Positions 1 through 12,961 of a stretch of DNA of 64,000 nucleotides are shown here, piece after piece. The stretch is from Wolfiporia cocos (Eukaryota > Basidiomycota > Agaricomycetes > Polyporales > Phaeolaceae), in contig JACCLO010000005.1 in the NCBI GenBank assembly GCA_029448655.1, positions 2,480,001 through 2,544,000 on the forward strand, read 5' to 3'. Every line of letters begins with the position of its first letter. Within the stretch, counting starts at the first letter, position 1. Below the pieces are notes generated by a model that was not told the DNA's origin, did no database searches, and saw only the letters and a program-made list of their open reading frames with translations. The translations under genes and the position numbers were made by a program.

Positions 1-3000
1 GCAAGGCCCCTCCTCCCCTTCGCAGTCCCGCAAACGAACCATGCGCCGCCCGTCGGAGAGAGCCTTGAACCTGTCGTCCAACCGTATGTCTACATCAGAC
101 CCGTTGCTGACCATGCATGTATCATCATCAGCCCGGTCCCTGACGCGACGGTCTCCGTCTCCGTCGTCGTCGTCGTCGTCTCCAAGCTCTGGCAGGGAGA
201 TACCCCCCTCAGCTCCTGCAGGCATTGGCCGCAAGGTCGCGGCCTCCCTTGACCTATTCAAGGAGTCCACCTCCACGCCTTCGGGAGAGGATGTCAACCC
301 GTTTGATCGTCCTCGTGCTGTTTCTTCTGCCTCGAAACGCAAGCCAGGCTCGTCGCCGGTCGAGGAGCTGGCGGAACCGAGCTTCGAATTTGTGAAGCGA
401 TCCGACTGGCCAGACCGCGAGACCGCTGCCATTCGGAGGGAGAAGAGCATGACAGGTCTGGAGAGGGTGCGGACTCGTGATAGCACAAGCTCGACAGCCA
501 GTACTCGTGAGTCAGAACCTCGTCGGTCCCAGAGGAGGACGCTCTCCATTCGAGAGTCCGTCTTGGATGGCCTGGTTCAATGGAGGAACTCTGTCGCGGA
601 GGACACCAAGCGCGGACGCCCTCGTGATCGCTCTGTCTGGATTGACGACGAGTCTCATGATGAGCCCCCCGCCTCGCCAGGCACCGATTCCTCCATATCC
701 TCCAATGTCACGTACCATGAAACTTCATCACCTTCTCGCGCGCGTACACATACCTCTTCCCAACCTCGATCTCACTCACCCGGAGAACTACCTCCACTGT
801 CGTTAGAACCTCCACATATCATTGCTGCACCTTTCGCCCACCATGAATCTCCTCCTCCTACCCGTGCTGATCGACGCCGACAGTCACGCTCTCCAACCCC
901 AATTCGAGATGAAATACCTATGTCCAGGCCTGTGTCGACTATCCATCCGCCGACTGTCATTCCTGTTTACCACTCCCCGTGGTCCACCGACGACGAAGAA
1001 AGCGCATGGGACACTGCTTCAATAACCACGACATCTACAACAGATATCTCCACTCCTTTCCCAGTCTCCCCCTCGCGGACTAGCCCACATCCACATCCCC
1101 TCGTTCGACATCCCAGTGATGAAGACGAGGAGCATCAGCAGCAAACACTACTGCCGCCGTTCGAGGAATACCCGTTGGGCGCACAGGAGCAGTCCGATGC
1201 ACCTTTTGATCTCGATGTTCCTCGTGAAAGTTTGCCACACATACCTTTGCGTCCATTCCGCAATCAGGTTGGCGGACACAGTGCGATTTACAAGTTCACA
1301 AAGCGCGCAGTGTGCAAGGCGAGTGTTCCATGTTTCTCACGGGCTATGTACTGCGGCTTAATCATTATATATACTATTTTGTATTAGCCGCTTGTCTCTC
1401 GCGAAAATCTCTTTTACGAGGCGGTAGAACGCGAAGCACCGCCGCTCCTTGACTTCATCCCGCGCTACCTCGGGGTGATGCTGGTGAGCTACCGTCGCGT
1501 TCCCCGCGCATCAAACGGTTCCGTACACAATAGCGAGCGACTTGACCGCTCACGACCTCGTCTTCACAAAGCTGCGTCGGAGATGTCCAGGACACGTCCG
1601 CCGTCGCATCCGCCGTCTCACGCGTCGGGCAGTGCGCCCAGCCGTGATGACGGAGAGAGCGACACAGACGCCGCTGCGGAAATGCCTGAAGTCGCACTGG
1701 ATTACAACCGCCACATCATCCCGCAATGGCTTCTGCGCAGTGGGCGTAGCCGCGCGATGTCCCAGTCAGCTGCGTCTTCAGCATTCTTGCGGCCGGCCAA
1801 CCGGCGACTGAGGGGCCCGCAGTTCGGCGGCTACACTGCGTCAAGTCCTGACCTTGCTATGTCTTTGGATAGTCGACCATTGTCATACAGTGGCTTCAAG
1901 CGTGGCCCGAGTGCGCTGTCCAACGAGCCGAGTCAACCTATGGAAGCACCGACGCCGATGAACTCACCGCGTATGGATATTTCTAGCATACCTGGACAGC
2001 CTGTGCAGAGCTGCCGGCATCTTATGTCTCCTCCGAGCTCGTATCATCGCGGCGTTTTCGAGGGTACAGGCTCGACCATGGTGAACACGAAGCTGAAGGA
2101 CTATATTTTCAGCAGGGTGATGCGCCGATTTTTGCAGCCTCATCCGCGGTCGCTCCTACCGCTACAATTTGACGACGGAGACGGCAACCTTGCCGATGGC
2201 GAGGGGGATGATGCTGTGCTCAGCGATGGGATGGCAAAGGTTAGGAGAAAGAGGCTCAGCCAGGTCGATCGGCTGAAGCAGGAGGAGTCAGACCTCCTCA
2301 GGCAGCCCTTACGGCGGGTACAAAGCGAGAATCGCCTCGTCAGTCACGACATGTGTCCGGAGCCATCGGCACAGGGCGACAACCCGTCGGAGATGTTCGC
2401 GTTTGAGTACGACGGGCATGGACAGGACGGACTGATGCCTTCGTTCAGGGACCACCGTGGCGCTTCGTCTTTTGTAGCACGCTCGTCCCAACGGACATCC
2501 AGTCGCTCGCAAGTACGGGACTCCTGTATTGACTCGCTTTCATGTCTTGAGCCTCACTTTCCTGATTCACGACGGTCCCCGTCGGCACCTGGACGTGATC
2601 CGTCCGTGACGCGGCAGAACCACTTCATCCTGATGGAGGACCTCACGGGTCGCCTCAAGCACTCGTGTGTACTCGATCTGAAGATGGGCACCCGGCAGTA
2701 CGGGATGGATGCTACGACAGCGAAGAAAAAGAGCCAGCGGAAGAAGTGCGACCGGACGACCAGCAGGACGTTGGGAGTGCGGGTTTGCGGCATGCAGGTG
2801 AGTGCCAAGTTCTTCTTCCTCTTGACTATTTGGGACTTGTGTGAACGCCTTGACCACCATGCACACAAACATTGATCGTGCATGTCACATAAGCGCAGCA
2901 CAATGTTCCATTAGTAGTTAGGACGAGATGATAAGCTGACGATACTGGTGCTTGAAGGTGTGGGACCACGTCACCCAGTCATATGTTACCCAGGACAAAT

Positions 3001-3770
3001 ACAAGGGGCGGGAGGTCCGTCCGGAGGACTTTCCCGACGTAGTGGCTTCCTTCCTCCGCGATGGAGAGCGCTTGCTGGTCTATCAGATTCCTGTCATCTT
3101 GCGGAAGCTGTACGCTTTAGCACGCATCGTCAATCGGCTGAAGGGATACCGCTTTTACGGCTGCAGCCTTCTCATGATCTACGATGGCGATCGTGAAACG
3201 CAGGAAGCGTTCAGGGCGTCGGTGCTCGACAACCCATCTTCCCGAAGCAAGCGAGGCGAGTCCCTCGAGCGTCGGCTTGCCAGAGCGTCCGAAAGCAAGC
3301 AAGAACAGCCGACCTTGCGCCGATCGCACAGCGAGGACCTCCTTCTTGGTCCCGTAGCCGACCGTTCCAGCCGCCGCCGCAAGCGGGGCGAGGTTCAGAT
3401 CCGACTGGTCGATTTCGCCCACACGACAACGGGCAGGGATTGGCTACCGTACCCACCGGATGGGCCCACGGAGACGGAGGAGGTGACAAGTGGCAAGGGG
3501 TACCAGGCGGACGTTGATCCCGAAACCGGGCTCATATACGCCAGGTTCCCCCCACATTATCCTGATCAGCCCGATCGTGGCTTTCTCTTCGGATTAATGA
3601 ACCTGGCCGAGACTCTGGAGACTATTTGGAATAACGAACGCATCCGTCGCATCAAAGCGCCGAGGGACCATCCTGCCGCGGACCAGCTGCCCCCACTCTC
3701 AACCGATGGCAAGGAGATCTTTGACGAGATCTTCCGCACGCCAGAAGACTTGGGAATGATTTCGACATGA
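1..3770 (+). CDS. KCS1: Inositol hexakisphosphate kinase (Kcs1 family), 5' partial
   Basis: Makes diphosphoinositol phosphates (IP7) from IP6 in the cytosol or nucleus. The frame is already open at base 2, so the N-terminus lies outside the window. Exons: <2-1318, 1388-2797, 2958-3770. The first part is a long Ser/Pro-rich disordered region. The catalytic family signature starts at the first splice junction (GGHSAIYKF, KRAVCK, then ENLFYEAVE) and continues with VLDLKMGTRQYG, GVRVCGMQ across the second junction, a GCSLLMIYDGD block and VDFAHTTTG. The family PxxxDxKxG motif reads SCVLDLKMG here, so the usual Pro is Ser. Intron 1 (1319-1387, 69 bp) has a GC donor, AAG|GCGAGT; without its removal the frame ends at the TAG inside the acceptor. 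Assignment to Kcs1 is firm; the missing N-terminus means total length is unknown. Confidence 0.93.
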
Positions 3771-4696
3771 TTCCATTGTAGAAGGGCTATTTTTTATGTC
3801 TCTCTAATGGGTGTATATATTGCAAATTAGGTACCATCACGACCCTCATTCCTGTTGTTTATTGACCGCTGGCAGTATTGTCTCTTGTCCGCCCATATTC
3901 TCGCTCGCGCGCATCACGAACGTTCACTAGATTCTACATTCTAACACCAGCAATGTATTATACGGCAGCAAGTAGCGTACAGTGCATAATGGCCATAAGT
4001 CTGTTGTCGTTTCCGAGACCCGAGACAATCGAGTTGTCGAAGGGCCGCGCGGACATGAAGATTAAATCTGACGGAATAGTCGTACTGCCGCAACATCATT
4101 GCGTCCAGAGACCATTTGCCGTTTTGAAAATCGACCGCGACGAATGTTTCAGGTACAGGCGGTTGTACGTTCCTCCTACGTGCAGAGGAACGTGCTTATT
4201 CGCTATATGCTCTCACAATACGATGGTATCCCGTGAGTGTGATTCGATTTGCGTTTTGCATCCCACCTCGACCTATGAAACTTGTCTATGACGACAGTTA
4301 ACTTTTGAGAAGACCACGGGGATATTAGCCCTGAGGATCTCCGCTGTGTTGCAACAACATCGCGGGCATTTTCGGGATCGATTTACTTCGGTATTACCAC
4401 GAGACATTGTTCTGACCGACGCAAAGGCACGGAGCTCGTACGAACAGAACAGCTCACAGCAAGACAAGCAGACAAGACGGGCTACCATATAACACTCACG
4501 CACAATCTGGTTGCGGATGCTTCTAGGAGCGGCCCCTCCGGCAGCTTGGTCCAGCAGAGAAAGCCAGCTGCAGGCAGACAATTGAAGTTTCGTTGAGCAA
4601 CCTGGAAATCGAACTACGGTTTCACGACGTCGTGCCAGTCTAGTGTCGCATTATACGTGTGATACAATCGCGTAGCCAGTAGGTGCGGCTTTTCAT
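3771..4696. other. Intergenic, 926 bp, nothing recognised
   Basis: This lies between the KCS1 stop and the QCR9 stop, so it holds two 3' ends. Short open frames here (for example around 3878-4291 and 4273-4581) have no family resemblance, no consistent splice structure and unremarkable composition. Confidence 0.5.
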
Positions 4697-5048
4697 CTAT
4701 TCCTCCTGGACGTACTTGTGGCGGATGTCCTTCCACTGCTTCTACGGGGACGTCAGCACAGCTGCATTGTCATACTCAAAGAAATCGGGCAAACGCACCC
4801 CCTTGTTCCAGTTGTCCCAGAACTTAGTAATGCCAACGTCGAAGCTAACACCGAACGCAAAGGCGCCGGCAAAAATCGTGCTCACGAACACGCCTATGGG
4901 TTGGACAGCTCGACGGGAGCGGTCACGGAGGAAAACGGGATGATAACTCACTGTTGCGCTTGACGATAGTGTTGTAGAAGGTGTTGGCCAGCTGGGACTA
5001 GTAACGTCAAAACGGGCAGTTGAATCACAAGTAGTTCATACCAACCAT
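4697..5048 (-). CDS. QCR9: Cytochrome bc1 complex subunit 9
   Basis: Small single-pass subunit of mitochondrial complex III. Exons on the minus strand: 5046-5048, 4952-4991, 4799-4893, 4697-4741, giving 60 residues, the usual family size. The product starts M-LANTFYNTIVKRN, then a hydrophobic helix (FVSTIFAGAFAFGV), then the family block KFWDNWNKGKQWKDI. The first exon is the ATG alone: only a phase-0 join from ATG|GTTGGT to CCCAG|CTGGCC yields the conserved N-terminus, and other ATG choices give the wrong frame. Introns are 54-58 bp. It shares a 134-bp divergent promoter with the uS11m gene. The product call is firm; the ATG-only exon is inferred from phase and conservation. Confidence 0.92.
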
Positions 5049-5182
5049 GGCGAAAGGTTCACAGCAGGGTCAATGGCGTAGTGAGGTTGTAGGTGCGAGT
5101 AGGCGCCGATGTGCGCGATCGTTATTAGACGCCCACCATCCCCGTGAGCGCTTGCACGGCCGGTGTGTCTGAGCGTGCCATA

Positions 5183-5830
5183 ATGTTACTCAGACTACAT
5201 CTTGCCCGCGCGCTGGCAGCGTCGCGGCCACGCTCTGCTGCATTTTATTCGACAGCTGGCTCAGGGTCAGGCTCTCAGGTCGACGGCGCAGCATGGTTTG
5301 ACGCTCTTGGCGGCCGTGAGCCTTCAGCATCTCCCTCTCCTTTCAGTTCTGGCATCCCGGACCTCCCCCCGATTGGCAGCGCATACCCGGGGCCGAATCC
5401 ACCAAGCCCTGTCAACCCGTTGCGTGATGCACGCACGACTATCTCTGAGCAGCTGCAGCCGAAGCCAACGTACACGATCTACGTGAAGGCGACGCGCACA
5501 AACACGATCACAACGCTCACGCGCCCGGACGGGGGCCCCATTCGGACGTTCACTGGCGGCAGGGTCGGCTTTAAGGGCACAAACCGCTCGAGCTATGAGG
5601 CGGGGTACAAGTGCGTTGTGGAAGTCTTCCAGCTGCTCGAACAGCACATGGAGAAGGAGGACCTGCGGTGGGAGCTATACCTGAATGGATTCGGGCAAGG
5701 GCGGGAGGCGGTGCAGAAGGCTCTGCTTGCGGGTGAGGGGGAGCGAGTTAAAGATGCGTTGGTGCGTATAACGGACAAGACGCCAATAAAGATTGGAGGA
5801 ACGAGGTCAAAGAAAATGAAGCGGCGGTAG
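5183..5830 (+). CDS. Mitochondrial small ribosomal subunit protein uS11m
   Basis: Component of the mitoribosome small-subunit platform. Single exon, 215 residues from the ATG at 5183. An earlier in-frame start at 5144 is not ATG. The N-terminus (MLLRLHLARALAASRPR) is basic and amphipathic, a typical mitochondrial presequence, followed by a Gly/Ser/Pro-rich linker. The C-terminal half is the S11 fold: TIYVKATRTNTITTL, a GRVGFKGTNRSSYEAGY block, and the ending TPIKIGGTRSKKMKRR, close to the bacterial S11 C-terminus. It is the intron-free partner of QCR9 across a short bidirectional promoter, so two mitochondrial genes face each other. Confidence 0.92.
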   Translation: MLLRLHLARALAASRPRSAAFYSTAGSGSGSQVDGAAWFDALGGREPSASPSPFSSGIPDLPPIGSAYPGPNPPSPVNPLRDARTTISEQLQPKPTYTIYVKATRTNTITTLTRPDGGPIRTFTGGRVGFKGTNRSSYEAGYKCVVEVFQLLEQHMEKEDLRWELYLNGFGQGREAVQKALLAGEGERVKDALVRITDKTPIKIGGTRSKKMKRR

Positions 5831-6437
5831 TGTTGTATCTGGTGGGTACAGTGGTCTCCCGCTATACTGTGAAGGGCTGACGAGGATCATGCGTGATGGC
5901 ACAGGTACATACACATGTTTTCCTCTCCTACACCGCATCATCGCGACGCCCGTGAGCACGACGCAATGTACACGATGCATTGCTCCGGCCAGCAGCAAGT
6001 GTACTGCCTCATGCTCCCGCCGAGCGTCAGGCTTCGGGCGGGCAATGTACAAAATTGATGTCTTGTAAAATCCTTTTGTGATTTTAATGTGTGATGAATG
6101 GTCGCATTGTTTGAGGGAGCTAGAGATGTTGCTGTTCTATTGATCGCTGTGTTGTTTTTCAAGCTGCATTAAATTGAATCAGGCATGGAGGGCCCGGGGG
6201 TATGTTGCGGCGATGCTGAGTGTGGGGTGTGCCGTTGTAGGTCTGCTTATGTCATACCCGCGCTGACGCTGCCCAGTCGGTCGACGAATGCTTTCGGCAC
6301 GCGGCTGCGCCGTTCTCCTGATAATCCTCCTCCTCCATTGTAGTTCTTCTCTCACATCTTTCCCCCTTACCACCACCACCACCACAATAGCGTCCTCACT
6401 CAGACTTTCCCGGCTGCGCCTCTCAATTCCGCCAAAC
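5831..6437. other. Intergenic, 607 bp
   Basis: Holds the 3' flank of the uS11m gene and the promoter/5' leader of the hydrolase. From about 6288 to 6430 it is C/T-rich (pyrimidine tracts with CACCAC repeats), as is common just upstream of basidiomycete starts. An in-frame ATG at 6288 was not preferred as the start because the stretch looks like a leader rather than protein. Confidence 0.5.
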
Positions 6438-7998
6438 ATGGCCACTGCAGCAACTTCGGTACCACCCGGCGTGCTCCCGTTGCCACCTGCTCGGGAGATC
6501 CCCTCGACATTTGTCGCTAGTTTGAAGAGCTGGTATGTGTCAAGTTTGCATGGTCGAACGCCTCCTCTGACGTAGTCCAGGTGGGTTGCTGGCGATAAGG
6601 AAAGCGCTGCAGCCGAGGAACGTCTGCTGAGGTATGTGCCACTCTTGAGCCACAAGGGTGTGTCTTGATGGCCTTGACAGGAAACTGCCTTTCTTTCGCC
6701 CAGCCGGTTCTCCTCCTACCTCACCCGATGACCAGCAGCCAGTCATCGCGCGGAGCATGCGGGTCGACCTCGACACGCCGAAGCACTATCTGAACACTCT
6801 CATCATGGAGTCCACGTCTCCTGCTAAATCTTCTACGCAACCCCCAGCCGTCCTGCTACATGGATACGGTGCAGGACTAGGGTTTTTCTTCCAGAACTTA
6901 CTTGCATTGGGTCAGTGGGCGGGACGGCGACGTACGTCTGTATACGCGCTCGACTGGCTGGGGATGGGCCGCTCTGCACGCGTTCCGTTCACGATCAAGG
7001 CGAAGCGCGAAGACATCGATGGGCGTGTGCGGGAGGCGGAGGGCTTCTTCATCGACTCTCTCGAGCAATGGCGTGTCCGCATGGGCCTCGAGCGCATGAC
7101 GCTCATCGGACACTCCCTCGGCGGGTACCTCAGTGTCGCATACGCGCTCAAGTACCCCACGCGCGTAAGCAAGATTATCCTCCTCTCTCCGGCTGGCGTG
7201 CCATGCGACCCGAACAGTACCGTGTACTCGCGAGAGGTCACGGACGCGCAGGACACGAGTAGCGCGTCAAGTACAGGCCATGCAGAAGCCGCAACTAAGC
7301 CGCGTATAGAAGAGGTAAAGACGGACCAGACAGAGGCGCAGCAAAAGGAGAGCCGCTCACGCAGGCTGTTCACATACTTGTGGGAGGAGGGTTGGAGTCC
7401 TTTCCAGGTTGTCCGATCGTCGTTATTCTGGGGCCCGATGCTGGTCGGCAAGTATTCGAGTCGCAGGTTCATCGGCCTGAGTGAGGAGGACACGAGGGCA
7501 ATGAATGATTACATTGTCAATCTCGTTCTGGCGAAGGGCTCGGGCGAATACTGTGTCTGTGAGTACTGCCTGGAATCCGATCACAGTCGTCAGGCTGATA
7601 ATTTCCCACAGCGCATCTTCTCGCACCAGGTGCGCACGCACGGAGGCCACTTGTCGACAGAATAGCCGCCCTGAAGATTCCAATCACCTTCGTCTGTACG
7701 TAAAATCCCTACTTCCTTCCTAGATATATTGTTTATCTCCGTCTTGTAGATGGCGATCATGATTGGATGGACCCTGATGGTGGTACTCAAGCCGTTGAGA
7801 ACCTGCGCCAGGCGGGTAACGGTGACGGGAAAATGTATATCATCCCGCACGCAGGCCACCATGGTGAGTCTTCTCCCGTCGATCTCTCCCAATATGTCGT
7901 TGAGAGCCCGCATTTTAGTATATCTAGACAATCCGAAGGCCGTCAATGATTTGCTCATCAAAGAGCTAGAGCGTCCTAGAGATGCAAGATCATACTAA
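6438..7998 (+). CDS. CGI-58/ABHD5-like alpha/beta hydrolase (lipase/acyltransferase)
   Basis: Exons: 6438-6532, 6581-6631, 6681-7558, 7612-7695, 7750-7863, 7919-7998; 433 residues. It has an alpha/beta-hydrolase core: LLHGYGAGLGFFFQN (oxyanion region), DWLGMGRSAR, and the nucleophile elbow GHSLGG (Ser about residue 194). Near the C-terminus come VYGDHDWMD (acidic triad residue) and GHHVYLDNP. The last block carries the HX4D motif (about H406-D411) that defines the CGI-58/ABHD4-5 branch, which also includes yeast Cld1 cardiolipin lipase and Ict1. The likely role is deacylation or reacylation of phospholipid, possibly mitochondrial cardiolipin; the exact substrate cannot be told. Start chosen at 6438 (AAACATGGC context); the upstream in-frame ATG at 6288 would add a hydrophobic stretch. 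Confidence 0.9.
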
Positions 7999-8480
7999 TT
8001 ACAGACATTATTCACGTTCGAACCTACGTTGTCTTGGATGTTGTACATTCGGTTGGATATTCTGGGTGCTTATCTTGTAGATATAGAATGTTACAACATC
8101 GTCTACTACCCGCGAAGTATACGCATCATGTACTTCATATACGTACATTCATCTAATCGCATTGATATTGTTTATAGTGATAGTACGCGTACGGACCGCA
8201 ATTCTTAGTCCATCGGCGCGTCAGAACTCATGGCGGTTCTGTTTCCGGAATACGATCAAACACGCGTTCGTCCTCTGTGCTATCTAAGGGACAATGAACG
8301 CTTCGAGACAATCATCCACGGTTCGCGGCAGTCTAAACCAGAGACCTTCGCGTCTTCAACCATTGTCCCATCCACCTAGCGGTGCTATTTAGTACAGCCC
8401 CAGACTGCACAGTCGTCTGTGCAACTGATACACGCGACAGAACATACAGGTAAGTGGCACCAACGTAATACATTCTCACT
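7999..8480. other. Intergenic, 482 bp, nothing recognised
   Basis: AT-richer spacer between two co-directional genes, containing the 3' end of the hydrolase and the presumed promoter of the next gene. No RNA gene, repeat or conserved coding stretch is visible. Confidence 0.45.
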
Positions 8481-10682
8481 ATGGCCAAGAAGAAAGGTCC
8501 GCCATACGAGGACGACCCTGAATGCAAATATATTGTCATCGAGGATCCCTGGCCGGGCAACCTCCATGGCAAGGCTCGCGATGCCCCATACTGGCGATGG
8601 CTCGGTGCGTGGGTCTACTTCATGCTAGGCAAGAATGCGGCGCCAGAGAACACGTATTCGGTGAATACGGTGCGTTTGACGCGTCTTCATGCGCTCCGAG
8701 CATGGTTTCAGTCGGTTGAGGCGCGCCTTTGGTTTGATGCAGCGCGCAGAGGTCATTGTAAAGCTCCCTGAACATGTAGACATCACACCGATCCTCGGGG
8801 CACATAGGTGGCGACAATTCCTACATGGCGGAGACCCAAGGGACGTCCAACGAGTGTCCTACATCTTCGAATATAACTATCGTCTCAAAGGTGAACCAGA
8901 ACGCCGTAAGTACTGTCGTACTATGGGATGTAAGGTTCATCTCACAGGCCCTTCCGCTAGACAATTGGGAGTCTCATGAACCGGTTGGGTCTTTCGAGCC
9001 ACCCCCCAATCTTGGATGTCCTGTCAAATTCCCGTATCCGAGCCCTCACTGGGCTTCATTGGATGGGAGGAACTGCCGTGACCTTGCTCGTTCGCTACCG
9101 GCGAGTCGCGTGCGCACACCCACACCTCCTCCGCATTCTCCCCCTCAAAAGTCTGCTCCGCCACCACCGGTAGGTACTCGAGAATACGGGTTTTAAATTA
9201 GTCATTAATAGGCTCCTTGTCATGGGCATTCAGAGTTTATATGAACCATATCAAACGCCAGCACACCTTACCAGTATCCGAGAAGAACAGTCAGGTTACA
9301 GATATGACGACGATAAGCAGGGTAGCGGTGAAGCTAAATCTGCTCTGCAGCCACCAGGCAAGTTCAAACCGAGTATCGGGTCATATTCACTCGATACTGA
9401 TCGCGTGTAGTTGCGAAATTCGCGAACAAGCTGGACCCATACGAAGAGGGTGGGTCTCTAAGCCACATATTTATTGTGTCAGCACCGAGCTTAAAGTGCA
9501 TAGAGGATGCGGCTTTGCGATTAGTTAAATCAGAGCCAACCGAGCCGAACCTCGGGCTTGCGTCCGCCAAGGAAGAGCCTAGCGATTTTCATGTCAAGCT
9601 CGAAAGCACCGATCTTTCAATTAAATCTGAACCAACAGACCGTCTTGTCAAGATAAATGAACCTCCCGCTCCAGGTTAGCTCGAATGCTGATGCATTTCC
9701 TTGTGCTCTTGTCTAACCGTTGGAGAAGCTCAACCGTCAGAGGCGATGGTGGCAGCGTTCGAACAATGGCAACGCGCCCAAGTAGGTCAAGGTCGGTGAA
9801 TATCTGTATATATGGATTGACGCACGCATACTAATTTAGCTGAAGCATCATCCGCGCCGCTCTCTGCGGATCCTGGTAGCTTGTGTTTTTGTACAGGTGC
9901 TAGTACGTTTCAGTCCTGATAGAATGTGGTGCCAGAGGTGTTGCGCTCTGCCGCGGAGCCAGAGCAGACCGTTGCTTCTATGAGTAAGCTTGGACAACTG
10001 ATGTGCTGAAGGTGATGGATCGTCCATGTGTTTTAGGGCAGCTCAGGGCTATTTCGGAACGGCAGGAAGTGCCTCTTCCTCCCCTCGCGCCAACCTTGCA
10101 ACATAGATCAATGAACGAGCGATACGAAGCGAACTCTAGCAGGGATTCTCGAGTATCGAGACCGCCTCCCGGTAAGCTGGCTGCGATGGATATATGTTTA
10201 TTACTGATGTCACGCAGACCAAGCTGCCCGTGTAAAGGCCGAGCCACAAGATGTCAGGATCCCGACATCAGATTCAGCCGGTATGGCCCAACTCGCCACA
10301 CCTGTACATAACCGGCACTGATTCGCTGCTTCGTTAGATGCCGAATTCTGGAGCAATCGTAATGAAGGCTACAGAAGTTAGTACCTGATCCTAGGTGTTT
10401 GGTTGTCGCTCTGAATGAAGTAGCAGGACGAAGCCTACCGGTAGTGTCGAGACCAGCTCATGAGCCGAAAATGCCCCAACGTCCGCAACCCCACTCCAAC
10501 CTCGTTCTTGGCTGATCATGTTGTTTACAGATGCCCTGCAAGGCGCGACTAAGCGCATAAAAAGAGAGGAGCACGATGGTAAGTGCAAGGCACGTTCCGT
10601 CTGAGAATCTCAAGTGAAACCAGAACCACCAGAACCGCTGAAGAGACCGAGGACGGAGGGTGGCTCTCGCAATGGTGTTTGA
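8481..10682 (+). CDS. Unknown protein with clustered SUMO-acceptor-like motifs
   Basis: No family recognised. Proposed exons: 8481-8669, 8743-8905, 8961-9169, 9234-9357, 9411-9674, 9729-9791, 9840-9875, 9936-9983, 10037-10171, 10218-10280, 10338-10376, 10421-10480, 10531-10578, 10615-10682. Phases close across all joins, but the donors at 9786/9792, 10377 and 10481 are weak and the last intron would be only 36 bp; if unspliced, the protein ends near 10602. The N-terminal 120 residues look globular (YIVIEDPWPGNLHG, WRWLGAWVYFMLGKN, WRQFLHGGDPRDVQRVSY). A proline-rich linker follows, then a tail with repeated psi-K-x-E sites: LVKSEP, HVKLES, SIKSEP, RVKAEP, DVKPEP, plus AKEEP and KREE. The intron at 9358-9410 has a GC donor (CAG|GCAAGT). 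A nuclear, SUMO-regulated protein is an inference only. Confidence 0.6.
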
Positions 10683-10943
10683 CACCAGTGTCGGGACACA
10701 CTGGAGGATCACAACCAATTTATGCGGCGCGTCAGCTACTTGTAGAATAAGATTTGACACTGTACACCTAGCTTATGTACATCCTGAATTGATCCAACCA
10801 ACGTAAGGTCCACTCCACCTACGAGATGAGCATGTCAACATAAATACAAAAAGTGAAATTATCAAGCCGATTCCATTTGCCAAATCCCTGAGCACATCAA
10901 CCGATGCGCTACAGCAAATTTAACAAAAAGAAAAGTTGAGTCC

Positions 10944-11127
10944 CCCGACGACACAAGCCAGTACTGCAATAGCAAGGTCATCATGTCCCCTGGTTGCAAG
11001 CAGAGCCTGGGGAACAAGGGCGGCAAAAATTAGATAACCAATAATGGAGGCGGTGCCTCCATAATAGTGGTTAAACTATTAAGAACAGATACTACACTTG
11101 ATCTAAGCCAAAAGGCCAGAGTGGTAA
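10944..11127 (-). ncRNA. U2 spliceosomal snRNA
   Basis: The minus strand carries the diagnostic U2 5' core: GGCCTTTTGGCTTAGATCAA followed by the branch-point recognition stretch GTGTAGTATCTGTTCTT. Next come stem IIa (AATAGT/ACTATT closing a TTAACC loop), a perfect GGAGGC/GCCTCC stem IIb, and an Sm site TAATTTTTGCC (plus positions about 11022-11032). Stem III pairs GTTCCCC with GGGGAC. Stem IV has the U2B''-type loop ATTGCAGTAC and closing arms GATGAC/GTCGTC. The length of about 184 nt matches the family. Ends are estimated to within about 5 nt. A TATA-like element (CTATAAG on the minus strand) lies about 28 bp upstream. Confidence 0.95.
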
Positions 11128-11151
11128 GGAATCAACATGTCCGCACGCGGC

Positions 11152-11159
11152 TCTTATAG
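11152..11159 (-). promoter_or_regulatory. TATA-like element upstream of U2 snRNA
   Basis: CTATAAG on the minus strand begins about 28 bp before the inferred U2 5' end, the usual spacing for a TATA box at a snRNA promoter. No proximal sequence element could be assigned by eye. Confidence 0.45.
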
Positions 11160-11374
11160 TGTGCTGACCTGCGCACGGACCACGCAGGGTTTAGGGCGGG
11201 CGCTTGATGGCAGCGAAGAGACGCCTGTCTACATTATCGGAGAGCCTTTGTAAAGAGATTGAAGCGGCCGTTAGTCAGCGCTTCAGCCTTGTAGTTAACT
11301 TGAAGTAACATTACAGCAGACTACATGTGGTGTCCAAACCAGTCAAGTCGTGTTTTTTGCGCAAATAACAACGC

Positions 11375-12961
<1,587 letters not shown>

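Noticed and set aside
2798..2957. A snoRNA in the 160-bp KCS1 intron (ATGATAAGCTGA near its 3' end)
   Set aside because: The C-like and D-like boxes are only a few bases apart and in the wrong arrangement; no terminal stem or H/ACA elements seen.
3878..4581. Two open frames between KCS1 and QCR9
   Set aside because: Neither resembles a known protein nor has adjoining exons; they lie where two 3' ends converge.
6288..6437. Upstream in-frame ATG giving the CGI-58-like hydrolase a hydrophobic N-terminus
   Set aside because: The added stretch is a pyrimidine-rich leader-like sequence with Thr runs; the ATG at 6438 has a better context and matches usual family starts.
9450..9482. GTGGGT...TCAG as a 33-bp intron in the unknown gene
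   Set aside because: It is shorter than any credible intron here, and reading through keeps the frame without a stop, so it was kept as exon.
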